From JADKIH01 sp043747595 (GTDB taxonomy: Bacteria > Bacteroidota > Bacteroidia > AKYH767-A > 2013-40CM-41-45), in contig JAYTOX010000005.1 in the NCBI GenBank assembly GCA_043747595.1, positions 1 to 53,384 of the forward strand: a DNA stretch of 53,384 bases, given 5' to 3'. The translations under genes were made by a program, and so were the position numbers. Within the stretch, counting starts at the first letter, position 1, and the number at the start of each line of letters is the position of its first letter. The notes beneath the pieces were generated by a model. It made no database searches. It was not told the DNA's origin and saw only the letters and a program-made list of their open reading frames with translations. Positions 8,610-16,569 of the stretch are shown here, piece by piece.

Positions 8610-9848
8610 TTGTCAAGTAGCTATATAAATGAAAAAAATAGAAATTTAATAGGGAGAATTATTGACTCTTGGAATCGCTTATCAAATGAAAGCAAATGGA
8701 CTATTTCTAAGAATCTAAGTAAGACACTGGCAATTACTACTGGCCTTATTACTTTAGCTTATACTATCAAAGAATTTCATCACAAATGGGACGTGGAGCA
8801 AATGAATGCTAGACATATAGAATTTAATGATTCAATCAGAGCACTTGAATTTAACAAGTCAATTAAAGATCAAAACTTATTAGTTCAGAATGGAGAACAA
8901 GACAGATCAATTGAGTGGAATAAGATAATTAACGAGATAAGGACCCGTGAAGAGGATTCGAACCATAAAAAGGAGTTAATAAATATTGAAAACGAAAGAA
9001 ATAAATTACGAAATCGAGAACTTGATCAGCATCAACTAGAAATCAACTCAAAATTATACAACGATATTAATACAATTTCCTACTCAAAAAATATTGACTA
9101 CACAATGTTGCGAATTTCCAGACTGGATAGTCTTTCAGATAAGATACAGCAATGCCTAGATTGTCTCTTAAATTATAATACTTGTGATTCTACTAATTGG
9201 GAAGACTGCAGAAGATATCTATATTCTAAAGTTTATTCTTCTCCATATTTAACAGACACTATTTTGAGCTTTTACAACAAACTAATTGATTCAACTAAAA
9301 ATTTTATTTACAATACCGAGATGCTTAATTACTTAAGAATTCTTCAATCATCTTTCCTTTCATCAACTGACATTTGCAAACAAACTTTGATGTTAGAGAA
9401 AGCAGATTCAAATTTATTTTTGAATTACAAATTAAATAAAAATAATTTAATAACTTTTCAAAATAATATTTATGACATTGAAAATCAAATCTCACAACTC
9501 GAATTTCGAACACTATTTAATGAATATAGAGTTTTAACAAATGAAGATCTCAAGACTGATTCGACGGTTTTTCGCATGATAAATTTTGCCATTGATCAAA
9601 TAAATAATACATATAATTTGTCCTTACAGCTGAAAACTGGTCCAGGAAAGCTTTCAATAAAAGAGTCTGAAAATCGTTATTTTGATCAAAACAATTTGGA
9701 CTACACGAATAAATATTTTGAAATCTACATTAATCAATTTCAAGCACGTACAACCGCATTATATTTTTATATATCAAGCACTAGTAAAGATCTTTCGCAA
9801 TTAATTTATAAAAAAAATCTAGAGATGATTCGCTATAAAAATGATTAA
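8610..9848 (+). CDS. Membrane-anchored coiled-coil protein of unknown function
   Basis: 412 aa. The frame opens at a TTG (8610), because no ATG lies before the membrane segment and a stop precedes it in frame; the exact start is therefore uncertain. After ~40 residues comes one transmembrane helix (LAITTGLITLAYTI), then a long charged helical region rich in Glu/Lys/Asn (residues ~60-150), typical of coiled coil, and a helical C-terminal half with a few cysteines (CLDCLLNYNTCDSTNWEDC). No catalytic motif. It ends in a bidirectional terminator shared with the ArdC-like gene. Very low GC compared with the ArdC gene, as in many phage-defence or abortive-infection genes, but no family can be named. 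Confidence 0.6.
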   Translation: MSSSYINEKNRNLIGRIIDSWNRLSNESKWTISKNLSKTLAITTGLITLAYTIKEFHHKWDVEQMNARHIEFNDSIRALEFNKSIKDQNLLVQNGEQDRSIEWNKIINEIRTREEDSNHKKELINIENERNKLRNRELDQHQLEINSKLYNDINTISYSKNIDYTMLRISRLDSLSDKIQQCLDCLLNYNTCDSTNWEDCRRYLYSKVYSSPYLTDTILSFYNKLIDSTKNFIYNTEMLNYLRILQSSFLSSTDICKQTLMLEKADSNLFLNYKLNKNNLITFQNNIYDIENQISQLEFRTLFNEYRVLTNEDLKTDSTVFRMINFAIDQINNTYNLSLQLKTGPGKLSIKESENRYFDQNNLDYTNKYFEIYINQFQARTTALYFYISSTSKDLSQLIYKKNLEMIRYKND

Positions 9849-9874
9849 AAGAGCCTGATTTCTCAGGCTCTTTT
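9847..9874. terminator. Bidirectional terminator between convergent genes
   Basis: AAAAGAGCCTGA (9847-9858), loop TTTC, TCAGGCTCTTTT (9863-9874): a perfect 12-bp stem with A-tract and T-tract ends. It serves both the plus gene ending at 9848 and the minus gene ending at 9875. Confidence 0.9.
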
Positions 9875-10744
9875 CTACATTTCAATTTTTAAATTCAAAA
9901 TATAATCCGCAGCTCTCTGCGCCTGCGCAGCAGCATACACAATAAACTTCCGATCAGATTTCAACACTTTCAACCATCCTTGAATATATGCGACGCTGTT
10001 CTTAAGTGTTGCATCGGGAATCCCGGCATGTGACTTCAAAAAACAAGAAGTCATTTCAGCAGTGAGTTCTTCGATTGAATAAGGGACTGAACCAAATTTT
10101 GAATGATCTGCAATCTCCTTTCTATTCAACCGACTGGGATGCCCGGTAGAATGCGCAAGCTCATGGAATAACACGTCGTAGTAATCTTCATTAGCAACAA
10201 AATCGTTAATGTCTCTCATGTTGATGTAATCCTCTACAGAATGGTAATACGGATCATCGCTTGTTGTTCTAATCAACGGGCGCTTCGGCATGTTTTGAAT
10301 GATCACTTCGCACTCATGAAGTGGTTCAAGTGGCTTGGTGACAATCGGCATTCTGCTTTCAGGAATACCTTCACACTGACTCACATTGAAAACATGATAG
10401 TAACGAAGTAGTGGTAAGCGTCTTGTTTCACCGCTACCTACCTGTTCTTTTTCGATCCATTTCCAGAAGACAACCGGAGTTGCTGTTTCACGCTTCTTTA
10501 CCTTTGCGCCGATTTCACTAATTTGACGAAAGGTCAAAAAAAAGTTCCTCGGGTAACTCATCGAATTGAGGAGGATAACATTTACTCCATGATAAGGCTT
10601 TTGCGTAATAAGATTTTTCGGGAGCCCGGATTCACTCCACATTTTCTTCCATGGAACAACGCCCTGTTCCAAAAGTTCAATGATGCGATTTGTGACGATT
10701 GCGTACACGTCGCGCACTTGCGTGCTAGTTGCTGTTTCATTCAT
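9875..10744 (-). CDS. ardC: ArdC-like antirestriction protein with zincin peptidase domain
   Basis: 289 aa, ATG at 10744. Residues ~8-130 match the ArdC N-terminal single-strand-DNA-binding domain (RIIELLEQGVVPWKKMW, YPRNFFLTFRQISEIG). Residues ~185-285 are a zinc metallopeptidase-like domain with HELAHSTGH and the downstream glutamate in SIEELTAEM. ArdC proteins come in with conjugating or mobilized DNA, bind it and protect it from restriction. Within this element it fits the mobilization role. It is probably the last gene of a minus-strand operon starting near 11896, although the 94-bp gap from its upstream neighbour could hold a promoter. Confidence 0.9.
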   Translation of the reverse strand: MNETATSTQVRDVYAIVTNRIIELLEQGVVPWKKMWSESGLPKNLITQKPYHGVNVILLNSMSYPRNFFLTFRQISEIGAKVKKRETATPVVFWKWIEKEQVGSGETRRLPLLRYYHVFNVSQCEGIPESRMPIVTKPLEPLHECEVIIQNMPKRPLIRTTSDDPYYHSVEDYINMRDINDFVANEDYYDVLFHELAHSTGHPSRLNRKEIADHSKFGSVPYSIEELTAEMTSCFLKSHAGIPDATLKNSVAYIQGWLKVLKSDRKFIVYAAAQAQRAADYILNLKIEM

Positions 10745-10838
10745 AGCTGTTTGTTTTTAATTGTTTAAAGAACTGTCTATGAAAATCGTTTGTGGAAAAG
10801 ATTCAAATAAAAAATTGACTAGTAGCGAAAACCTGCAA

Positions 10839-11144
10839 CTAGGATTTATGCTGTATTAAAGTTTCATGCTTTAAAAGCATTTCGCACATATCAGCCCAAA
10901 AAATAAACGGCGTATCGGTGTCATACATGGGGTGCAGTGTTTGATACACGCCATTCAGATATTTTCTTTTATACCGATCAATGTCTTTGTACTGCGCAAT
11001 ATATTTCATCCGATGTACACGCTGTATTGCTTTCTTTCGAATCATGAGTTCGTCAAAAGTTCCAGCTTCTGAAATTTCTTCTCTCAGTTTTTTAAGATGT
11101 TTAATACTAAATGGAAAAGTTTCTAAATTAATTTGTGAAGTCAC
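10839..11144 (-). CDS. Hypothetical small basic protein
   Basis: 101 aa, ATG at 11144. Helical and basic (RKKAIQRVHRMKYIAQYKDI, then RYKRKYLNG), with a C-terminal FWADMCEMLLKHE. No family recognised. It sits between the winged-helix replication-like gene and ardC on the same strand, so probably part of the element's replication or establishment module. Confidence 0.6.
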   Translation of the reverse strand: MTSQINLETFPFSIKHLKKLREEISEAGTFDELMIRKKAIQRVHRMKYIAQYKDIDRYKRKYLNGVYQTLHPMYDTDTPFIFWADMCEMLLKHETLIQHKS

Positions 11145-11209
11145 GGAAGAATTTGGTTACTGATAATTTCTTTAATTCCCAAACTTATTTCTAATAACTT
11201 TTGTAAGAG

Positions 11210-11689
11210 TTAATTTAGTAGAGTTTCTTTTGTTATGCGCAATTTTTGCGCAAGGCCTATTACTTTTTTGCGCATGTGCTGTGCAGCTATTGCACTACTT
11301 ACGTCAAAATTTGGCTTATATGCACTTGTTATACCCACGTTTTCCACAGATCTAAACATGAGTGTTGAAGGACGAAAGAAGAGCTTTAACTTGCCTTGCC
11401 GCTTCAATGGATCATCAAGTAAGTTGCCATACTTATCCAGTACAACAATAAGTTCTTTTAAAACTAAAACTTCTATCGCCGATGAAATTGCCCTCCGTGA
11501 ACTTCCAGTTTTCGTTTGAAGTTGACTACTTGAAATCCAGTCCATTTCTTTTCTACCACGGGCACTCCTTGTATCGCTCCACCCAAGCGTTTGCCGAATG
11601 ATGACTAAGAGTACTTTTAATTCCGCCGATTTTAATTCCTTCAGAAAAATATCAAAGAGCACATTGGGAACTGGTGTCGTGCCGGACAT
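11210..11689 (-). CDS. Winged-helix replication-initiator-like protein
   Basis: 159 aa, ATG at 11689. The N-terminal ~90 residues read as a winged helix like the phage replication protein O / plasmid Rep N-domain type (TTPVPNVLFDIFLKELKSAE, VLLVIIRQTLGW, then WISSSQLQTKTGSSRRAISS as the recognition helix). The C-terminal part is short and lacks an ATPase or primase. It is the second gene of a compact minus-strand operon (upstream gene ends 9 bp before). A role in replication or in regulating the element is likely; plasmid-like replication of the excised form is inferred. Confidence 0.65.
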   Translation of the reverse strand: MSGTTPVPNVLFDIFLKELKSAELKVLLVIIRQTLGWSDTRSARGRKEMDWISSSQLQTKTGSSRRAISSAIEVLVLKELIVVLDKYGNLLDDPLKRQGKLKLFFRPSTLMFRSVENVGITSAYKPNFDVSSAIAAQHMRKKVIGLAQKLRITKETLLN

Positions 11690-11698
11690 ACAATTCGA

Positions 11699-11896
11699 TT
11701 AATTAGTTTCCGTCTCAGTTTCGTTTGTTGACGCTGTTTGATCAAAAACAAAAAACTCTGTTTGTGGCTGATGATAGAGCCGTATATATTGTTTTCCACT
11801 ATCCGCAATTTTAAGTGACCCGACTTTGTACCAATTCAATTTAGCCTCTCCGTTTTTGGTGAATTCTCGCTTAACGCATATATCTAGGATTTTCAT
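11699..11896 (-). CDS. Small conserved element protein, 65 aa
   Basis: A longer frame opens at 12001, but the first 35 codons look non-coding; the natural start is the ATG at 11894-11896 (MKILDICVKREFTKNGEAKL). The product has a compact beta pattern (WYKVGSLKIADSGKQYIRLY) and an acidic Thr/Glu tail. Similar short proteins accompany replication and mobilization genes in Bacteroidota elements, and I know no function for them. First gene of the operon leading to the replication-like gene and ardC. Confidence 0.6.
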   Translation of the reverse strand: MKILDICVKREFTKNGEAKLNWYKVGSLKIADSGKQYIRLYHQPQTEFFVFDQTASTNETETETN

Positions 11897-11957
11897 ATAA
11901 TTCAATCTTCCTGTTTGGCTGATAAATAAAATGCTGTGATGTTTCGACATTGAACAC

Positions 11958-12092
11958 AGCGATCTGCAGAATACACTTGCACGTTTAATTGATGAATCCA
12001 ATTACCAATGTTTGCTATATTCAGTAATGAATAGCCTTTACAGGCATTGGTTGATTTGGCTGTGTAATGAACTATGAATTCTGCAGGTCGCT
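11958..12092. repeat. 15-bp inverted repeat upstream of the replication-like operon
   Basis: AGCGATCTGCAGAAT (11958-11972) and ATTCTGCAGGTCGCT (12078-12092) match at 14 of 15 positions in inverted orientation, 105 bp apart. They lie in the otherwise gene-free stretch 11897-12316, upstream of the operon, where an origin or operator would be expected. I see nothing else in that stretch. Confidence 0.4.
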
Positions 12093-12316
12093 ATGCACAA
12101 AACCACACAGTATTGCTCCGTATGGCCTCGTGATCTTCTTTAGACTTGACGTCCCGTAGGGTATATTGTGCGACATTAAATCAAGAAAAAAATATATTGG
12201 CTTTTGACCTTCTAACTCCTACTTCACAGGCACACTACCCTTTTCCTGTGAGATATTCTGTTATCAATGGATACCTTTTCTTTATTCTACCAATTCGAAA
12301 AATTGAAATCAAGTCT

Positions 12317-12655
12317 TTACGAATGTTTCTCCATGTGTTTTTCTAATTTTGTAAGGCGTAAGTTTAAGTCTCCGACTTCTTGCTTGATAATGGTGTATCC
12401 CATGAGAATCGGTTCAATCGCACTTTCTACTTTTTTTAGACGAAGATTCATTTCTTCAACTTTCGTGTCCAGACCAAATATAGCCTGATTTACTCCGACA
12501 AATTTACTATCTATTCCATCAAATCTCTTGTCAACCGCATCGAATCTCTCATCGATTGCTTTAAACCTTTTATCCATCGATTGAAAACCATTAGCCACCA
12601 TAACTGCTAAAGTTTCAATCGACATCTCCTCTTTTTTGCTTTGCTTTTTATTCAT
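12317..12655 (-). CDS. Coiled-coil protein, heptad-repeat type
   Basis: 112 aa, ATG at 12655. Residues ~20-70 are a regular seven-residue repeat (DKRFKAIDERFDAVDKRFDG), followed by a second helical stretch with Leu/Lys/Glu heptads. This is a simple parallel coiled coil as in small phage and mobile-element proteins of the DUF1640-like kind. It follows the tyrosine-recombinase gene after 9 bp on the same strand, so is probably cotranscribed and might act with that recombinase or as a scaffold. Function unknown. Confidence 0.6.
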   Translation of the reverse strand: MNKKQSKKEEMSIETLAVMVANGFQSMDKRFKAIDERFDAVDKRFDGIDSKFVGVNQAIFGLDTKVEEMNLRLKKVESAIEPILMGYTIIKQEVGDLNLRLTKLEKHMEKHS

Positions 12656-12664
12656 ACGCGTATA

Positions 12665-13570
12665 TTATATTCTACTCATTTTCGCTGTCAATCGTATCGG
12701 TTTAAGATAGAAGCTTGCGTTCGTTTCAAATTCCTTATCATTGTATTGTTCGTAAATGAAAGTAGATACCGGACTTGTGTGTCCGAGACCTTTCTGAATA
12801 AAAGCTAGCGGTGCGTTACGGTCACGACGTTTGTGCGCCCAACCATGCCTGAAACTATGAGGGCTTATTCGCTCTTTTATTCCTGCCTGAGTAACGTACT
12901 TTTTTGTGATTCGTTCGACGCTTCGTTTAGTGAGGCGCAAACTCCACCCTCTCCCTTTCTGAAAACCGATGAAAAGAGAGTCAGCATTGTTGTGATTTTT
13001 TAGTTCGAGGCGAAAGGTTAAATATTTCAGAAGCAGTTCATGTGTTTCCTTTGACCAAACGATAACCCGGTAGATATAAGATTTCTTTGATTGAATGACA
13101 GCAGTAGCTTTCACCTCATCAATTTGAGACACATTCAAGTCGCACAATTCAGAAACTCGTATTCCCGTATCCCAAAGAAGTCGAATTATAAGCGAGTCCC
13201 TGAGCCCAAGAAAGTCATTTTTTGCTATCCCAGAAATTACCTTTTGATATTCACTCTCCTTAATTGCTCGATGTGATTTCCGAATCACGTGTGGCAGTTT
13301 AATAAACGACGGAGAAATGCAATGCCGGTCCTGTTGCTTATAAAACTGAAAAAAGTTCTTGACAACAATGATTGCGAATTGTACCGTACTAGAGCTAAAT
13401 CGTTCTTCGAGCCAATGTCGAAATTTGACGATACTTTCTATGTCGTATGCTTCTAAAAGTCTTTCTCCATTTACTTTCACGAATCGATCTAACCAAATCT
13501 TATAACTCACACTTGCTCTCGTCGCGTATGTCCCCTTCCACGCCAAATACTCCTTGATTTCTCTTTCCAT
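12665..13570 (-). CDS. Second tyrosine recombinase (XerC/XerD-like)
   Basis: 301 aa when started at the ATG at 13568-13570 (MEREIKEYLAWKG); the upstream extension to 13654 crosses a hairpin and is unlikely to be translated. It has an N-terminal SAM-like core-binding domain (residues ~1-95) and a catalytic domain with DTGIRVSEL (Arg), HSFRHGWAH (His, Arg), GHTSPVSTF (His) and IYEQYND (Tyr). Full length for XerD-type enzymes. It differs clearly from the tRNA-Leu integrase. It lies beside the TIR/caspase operon and could be a leftover integrase of a nested element, a multimer resolvase, or the mover of the defence cassette. Confidence 0.9.
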   Translation of the reverse strand: MEREIKEYLAWKGTYATRASVSYKIWLDRFVKVNGERLLEAYDIESIVKFRHWLEERFSSSTVQFAIIVVKNFFQFYKQQDRHCISPSFIKLPHVIRKSHRAIKESEYQKVISGIAKNDFLGLRDSLIIRLLWDTGIRVSELCDLNVSQIDEVKATAVIQSKKSYIYRVIVWSKETHELLLKYLTFRLELKNHNNADSLFIGFQKGRGWSLRLTKRSVERITKKYVTQAGIKERISPHSFRHGWAHKRRDRNAPLAFIQKGLGHTSPVSTFIYEQYNDKEFETNASFYLKPIRLTAKMSRI

Positions 13571-13574
13571 AATA

Positions 13575-13610
13575 CATAAAGCCCACCGAAGCAAACCGGC
13601 GGGCTTTATG
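13575..13610 (-). promoter_or_regulatory. Strong hairpin 4 bp before the recombinase start codon
   Basis: CATAAAGCCC (13575-13584) and GGGCTTTATG (13601-13610) form a perfect 10-bp stem, continued by CCG/CGG after one A/C mismatch. It ends 4 bp from the ATG at 13570, where a ribosome site would be. It could hold back translation, end transcripts entering from the TIR operon, or be a recombinase core site. Confidence 0.5.
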
Positions 13611-13696
13611 CTTATACAAACTATCCCCTGCTTATAGAAAAAGCAAGTTGACACATTCGAGGATATGTTTATTAAGATACCGAGGTTTGCTTCATT

Positions 13697-13725
13697 CCGA
13701 TTTGCATCGGAAGGCCCTTTCGGGC
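13697..13725 (-). terminator. Two adjacent hairpins downstream of the TIR/caspase operon
   Basis: CCGAT-TTGC-ATCGG (13697-13710) and GCCC-TTTC-GGGC (13714-13725) lie about 95 bp beyond the last gene of the operon. There is no T-run, so termination here is tentative. Confidence 0.35.
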
Positions 13726-13818
13726 AACGGACTTAATTAAATTTTAAATGCTGCAGCGTGAACAGCATATGCTATGTTGATTGAAAAGTCAAGCTAAATA
13801 AATTTCAATAATAAAAGC

Positions 13819-14190
13819 TTAACAAAAGCTTTTGACGTTAGGCCACGTCCATTCTTTACATATAACACCACTTAACTCAACAGGCTTATCATTAATAGAA
13901 GCACCCTTTATGTATATTCCGAGAATTGGAATTCCTTCTTCCTTAGCACATTTTATTTCCCATAATGCACCCGAAGCATTTTTTAGGTTTTTTGATACAA
14001 GTACGATCATACCATCACAGCCTTTTATCCTTCTTCTGCAATTAGTTTTCCATTCATTATCCCATGGTTGCTTTACGCTCATATCTGTGAAATCGTAAGG
14101 CACCAATTCATTTTTTGCTTGACCTGTAAATAAATTTTTCGTCACCTCATCTTCGATAGCGAATGCTACAAAAATTCTTTTGTTTGCCAT
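13819..14190 (-). CDS. ThsB-like TIR protein 1 (MTH538/DUF1863 type)
   Basis: 123 aa, ATG at 14190, a stand-alone domain. The start KRIFVAFAIEDE is the first strand of a TIR-like Rossmann fold, then KGCDGMIVLVSKN and ASGALWEIKCAKEE. W77-E78 occupies the place of the catalytic Glu of TIR NAD-hydrolysing enzymes. The family (Pfam TIR-like, DUF1863) includes ThsB of Thoeris, which turns NAD+ into a cyclic ADP-ribose signal after phage detection. It is the last gene of the operon, 36 bp after the caspase gene, and a paralogue of the protein at 15758-16237. Enzyme activity is inferred from the family and the retained glutamate. Confidence 0.85.
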   Translation of the reverse strand: MANKRIFVAFAIEDEVTKNLFTGQAKNELVPYDFTDMSVKQPWDNEWKTNCRRRIKGCDGMIVLVSKNLKNASGALWEIKCAKEEGIPILGIYIKGASINDKPVELSGVICKEWTWPNVKSFC

Positions 14191-14226
14191 AATACTAGAA
14201 TTTATAAATTTATATTATTTTATGAT

Positions 14227-15174
14227 CTATATCTTTTTCTCTTTTACCAATCTCCAATATTGATACCCGACAGCTGTTAATTTACATGCCTTAGAATTCA
14301 TTGCAGCAAAATACATGAACTCAGCATTAACAGGTATTACTAATCCAACGGACTGAAACTTCTGAAGCTCCTTCATTATCACAACATGCTCTTCTAAAGC
14401 ACTCGGGTCAGTAAATTCATATGTTGGGTTTAACGCAAACTCATCTGTAGGACTTTGAAAGTATTTTGTCAAATTCCTCAACATTTCAAATGGTACTTTC
14501 GGCGGTAATTGTCTAAGTGAAACAAATTTTGAAATATTTGTCTTAAATATTGGCCTCTGATCCCATGCTCCTAATGCTTCGTCTACATAAGCGTAAAGGC
14601 TTCCGGGTGTAACAAAACCTCTAATATCTGAGGCGCCACCGTGCAATGCATCTAGTAAAAGTGATGTAAAAACACCTGACCCGTTAATTTCGAGTGCGGA
14701 CTCTTTATCCCTACACGCAGTAAGGATAGTTAAACCATCAGCTAGTTCCGCAAATCTTGTATCAGTAAAATGTGGATTTCCGAATGACCCGGAATGACAA
14801 CAGTCAAGTATTACTACTCTGTCCTTAGCTTTCGAGGTGTTTGCCAATTTCAGAATTTCATCCATCGATATTCCCTCATCGTAGTTTTTATAGTCAGTTG
14901 TTACAATATATCCACCTGTTGATTTAATCAGGCCATGCCCTGCAAAATAAAGCAAAGCAACATCACAATTGCCTTCAAACAACTTTTCAATTTCTTTCCT
15001 CAAATTGCTTCTTGACAGAACATCCGGTTTGTCAGTTAGCAATCGAACTTCAAAATTCGGAGACCCGTCTGCATTTCTCTCAAGCAAGATCGCCAAGTCA
15101 GTTGCATCCTTAATGCAGCCATTAAGTTTTGCATCAGGATAATCATTAATACCAATAATTAGTGCTTTTCTCAT
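14227..15174 (-). CDS. Caspase-like protease (peptidase C14), candidate effector
   Basis: 315 aa, ATG at 15174. Residues ~1-215 are a caspase/metacaspase domain: RKALIIGINDY strand, LLYFAGHG with His80, and VVILDCCHSG with Cys126 as the dyad. The C-terminal ~90 residues (LEEHVVIMKELQKFQSVGLV, then LTAVGYQYWRL) look like a small winged-helix or sensor module. In type IV Thoeris a TIR protein makes an N7-linked cyclic ADP-ribose that activates a caspase-like protease, which then degrades cell proteins. The gene overlaps the TIR gene by four bases (ATGA), tying the two together. No membrane segment. That this is the cell-killing effector is inferred. Confidence 0.9.
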   Translation of the reverse strand: MRKALIIGINDYPDAKLNGCIKDATDLAILLERNADGSPNFEVRLLTDKPDVLSRSNLRKEIEKLFEGNCDVALLYFAGHGLIKSTGGYIVTTDYKNYDEGISMDEILKLANTSKAKDRVVILDCCHSGSFGNPHFTDTRFAELADGLTILTACRDKESALEINGSGVFTSLLLDALHGGASDIRGFVTPGSLYAYVDEALGAWDQRPIFKTNISKFVSLRQLPPKVPFEMLRNLTKYFQSPTDEFALNPTYEFTDPSALEEHVVIMKELQKFQSVGLVIPVNAEFMYFAAMNSKACKLTAVGYQYWRLVKEKKI

Positions 15175-15761
15175 AGTGTATCTATATTTACTGCTAAAGG
15201 GTTCATTGTTGGTGTCTTCAAATTTCTAATCCAATTGTTAATACTCTCATAGCTTTGTGACGACTCCACAATGAATATGTCTTCTTTGAATGATACAACT
15301 GCCCTTTTTAAATAAGGGTATAATTTTAAATACTCAACACCTTGATATGTTTTTGGAGGAACAGTGTCTCTTGAAACAGGAACGATTGCACACCTATTGG
15401 TATTTCCGTCAACAAATCCAAGTTCCCATGGCATCCATTTTGACATTGCTGCGTTCAGCGAAACAGCTAATAAAAGGGACCTCGACATTTTCATACGTTT
15501 GCGTACAAGAGCTGCGGAGTCTTTCGTAACGTTTGATCTATCCAAATGCGGATCAACTATCCAGTCTACATATACTGAATAGCCTACATTTGTTAGTTCA
15601 ACATACAACCCCTCGACCTCATCCTTATCCAGAAAGCTGTGGGATAAAAAAATATCAAAGTCGGTGTGAGTTTTACTACTTTCCGTAAGTATGCGAGACT
15701 GTGTCGAGAACGATTTATTTCTCGATACACTTTTTAAATAACTACTGCTGTATAAGCTCAT
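15171..15761 (-). CDS. Classical TIR-domain protein
   Basis: 196 aa, ATG at 15761. A ~30-residue Ser-rich leader precedes a TIR domain: FDIFLSHSFLDKDEV (BB-loop side), VGYSVYVDWIVDPHLDRS, RSLLLAVSLNAAMSKWMPWE. E113 in WMPWELGF is the expected catalytic glutamate. This subtype is a common bacterial single-domain TIR. It overlaps the caspase gene downstream and the membrane ThsB-like gene upstream by four bases each, so the three are surely one operon. Expected to be the NAD-consuming signal maker for the caspase; which of the three TIR proteins feeds the protease cannot be told from sequence. Confidence 0.9.
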   Translation of the reverse strand: MSLYSSSYLKSVSRNKSFSTQSRILTESSKTHTDFDIFLSHSFLDKDEVEGLYVELTNVGYSVYVDWIVDPHLDRSNVTKDSAALVRKRMKMSRSLLLAVSLNAAMSKWMPWELGFVDGNTNRCAIVPVSRDTVPPKTYQGVEYLKLYPYLKRAVVSFKEDIFIVESSQSYESINNWIRNLKTPTMNPLAVNIDTL

Positions 15762-16237
15762 TTCATTAAATTTATTTGCTTTTCTAAATTATCCCATGAC
15801 CATGTCATCACCTTGCTCGTTGATAGCTCAGGTAATATCGCGCCTTTATTATTTTTTCTGATATGCATTCCAACAACACGTACTCTTTCTTCTTTGGCAC
15901 ATTTTATTTCCCACCTGACACCGCTTGCATGCCATGTGTTTTTACTTAACAACACAATCATTCCATTACACTTTTTAATCTTTTTCCTACATTCGATTCT
16001 CCATGTTTCTTCGTCCCAAGGTTCCTTTGCTGACATATCGGCAAATTCAAAAGGAGATCTTTCATTTCGAGACTGTGCTGACAAAAAATTCCTGAATTTT
16101 TCATCTTCTTTTGCGAAGGAAATAAATATCCTTTTTTTTGAAGGTTTGTCTTCATCAGATTTACTATCATCAGTAAATGCCTTGATTAATAATGCTCCTA
16201 GTCCAAAGAGCCCTAACAATTTTCCGATTCCCTTCAT
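15758..16237 (-). CDS. Membrane-anchored ThsB-like TIR protein 2
   Basis: 159 aa, ATG at 16237. Residues ~4-21 (IGKLLGLFGLGALLIKAF) are a hydrophobic anchor, then a charged linker (DDSKSDEDKPSKK) and a ThsB/DUF1863-type TIR domain from residue ~35: KRIFISFAKEDEKF, KKCNGMIVLLSKNTW, SGVRWEIKCAKEE. E110 is at the same place as E78 of the downstream paralogue. The two share the pattern F-x-D-M-S-x-K-x-P-W-D. A membrane-tethered ThsB-like protein is unusual; it may sense events at the envelope. Spaced 24 bp from the 79-aa gene upstream and overlapping the TIR gene downstream. Confidence 0.85.
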   Translation of the reverse strand: MKGIGKLLGLFGLGALLIKAFTDDSKSDEDKPSKKRIFISFAKEDEKFRNFLSAQSRNERSPFEFADMSAKEPWDEETWRIECRKKIKKCNGMIVLLSKNTWHASGVRWEIKCAKEERVRVVGMHIRKNNKGAILPELSTSKVMTWSWDNLEKQINLMK

Positions 16238-16261
16238 TCTTTAATTTGTTGAATATTTTTT

Positions 16262-16501
16262 TCAAGGAATTCTAGCGATTTCAATTCTTGATAAAAAATT
16301 TACCAGATCCTTTCTTCCATGAAAAACCGGAATCCCTCTTTGATCCTGAGCCATCAATACTAAAGGAACACCCGGAAAATATCGAGAATATCCATCTCTC
16401 ACACGATGAAGCTCGCTTGGATTATTTAAAATCAGCGGCTTTACCACAACTATTGCAAAAGTTACATTTTGTTCTTTTACTAAAGCACCTTGAAATTCCA
16501 T
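16262..16501 (-). CDS. Small conserved-looking protein, 79 aa, in the TIR/caspase operon
   Basis: ATG at 16501. Alpha/beta pattern with a hydrophobic strand (VTFAIVVVKPLIL), a Pro/Gly turn (YFPGVPLVLMAQDQRGIP) and a final helix (GRKDLVNFLSRI), so a compact globular fold rather than a peptide toxin. No signal peptide or membrane segment. I have no named family for it. It lies 24 bp before the membrane ThsB-like gene and 68 bp after the 110-aa gene on the same strand. Position suggests a component or regulator of the system; this is inference only. Confidence 0.65.
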   Translation of the reverse strand: MEFQGALVKEQNVTFAIVVVKPLILNNPSELHRVRDGYSRYFPGVPLVLMAQDQRGIPVFHGRKDLVNFLSRIEIARIP

Positions 16502-16569
16502 TTTTATTTTTTTAAGGGTTATCGATCACATTATTTTAAAGCAATTATTATAAAATGAAACTATCGAAA

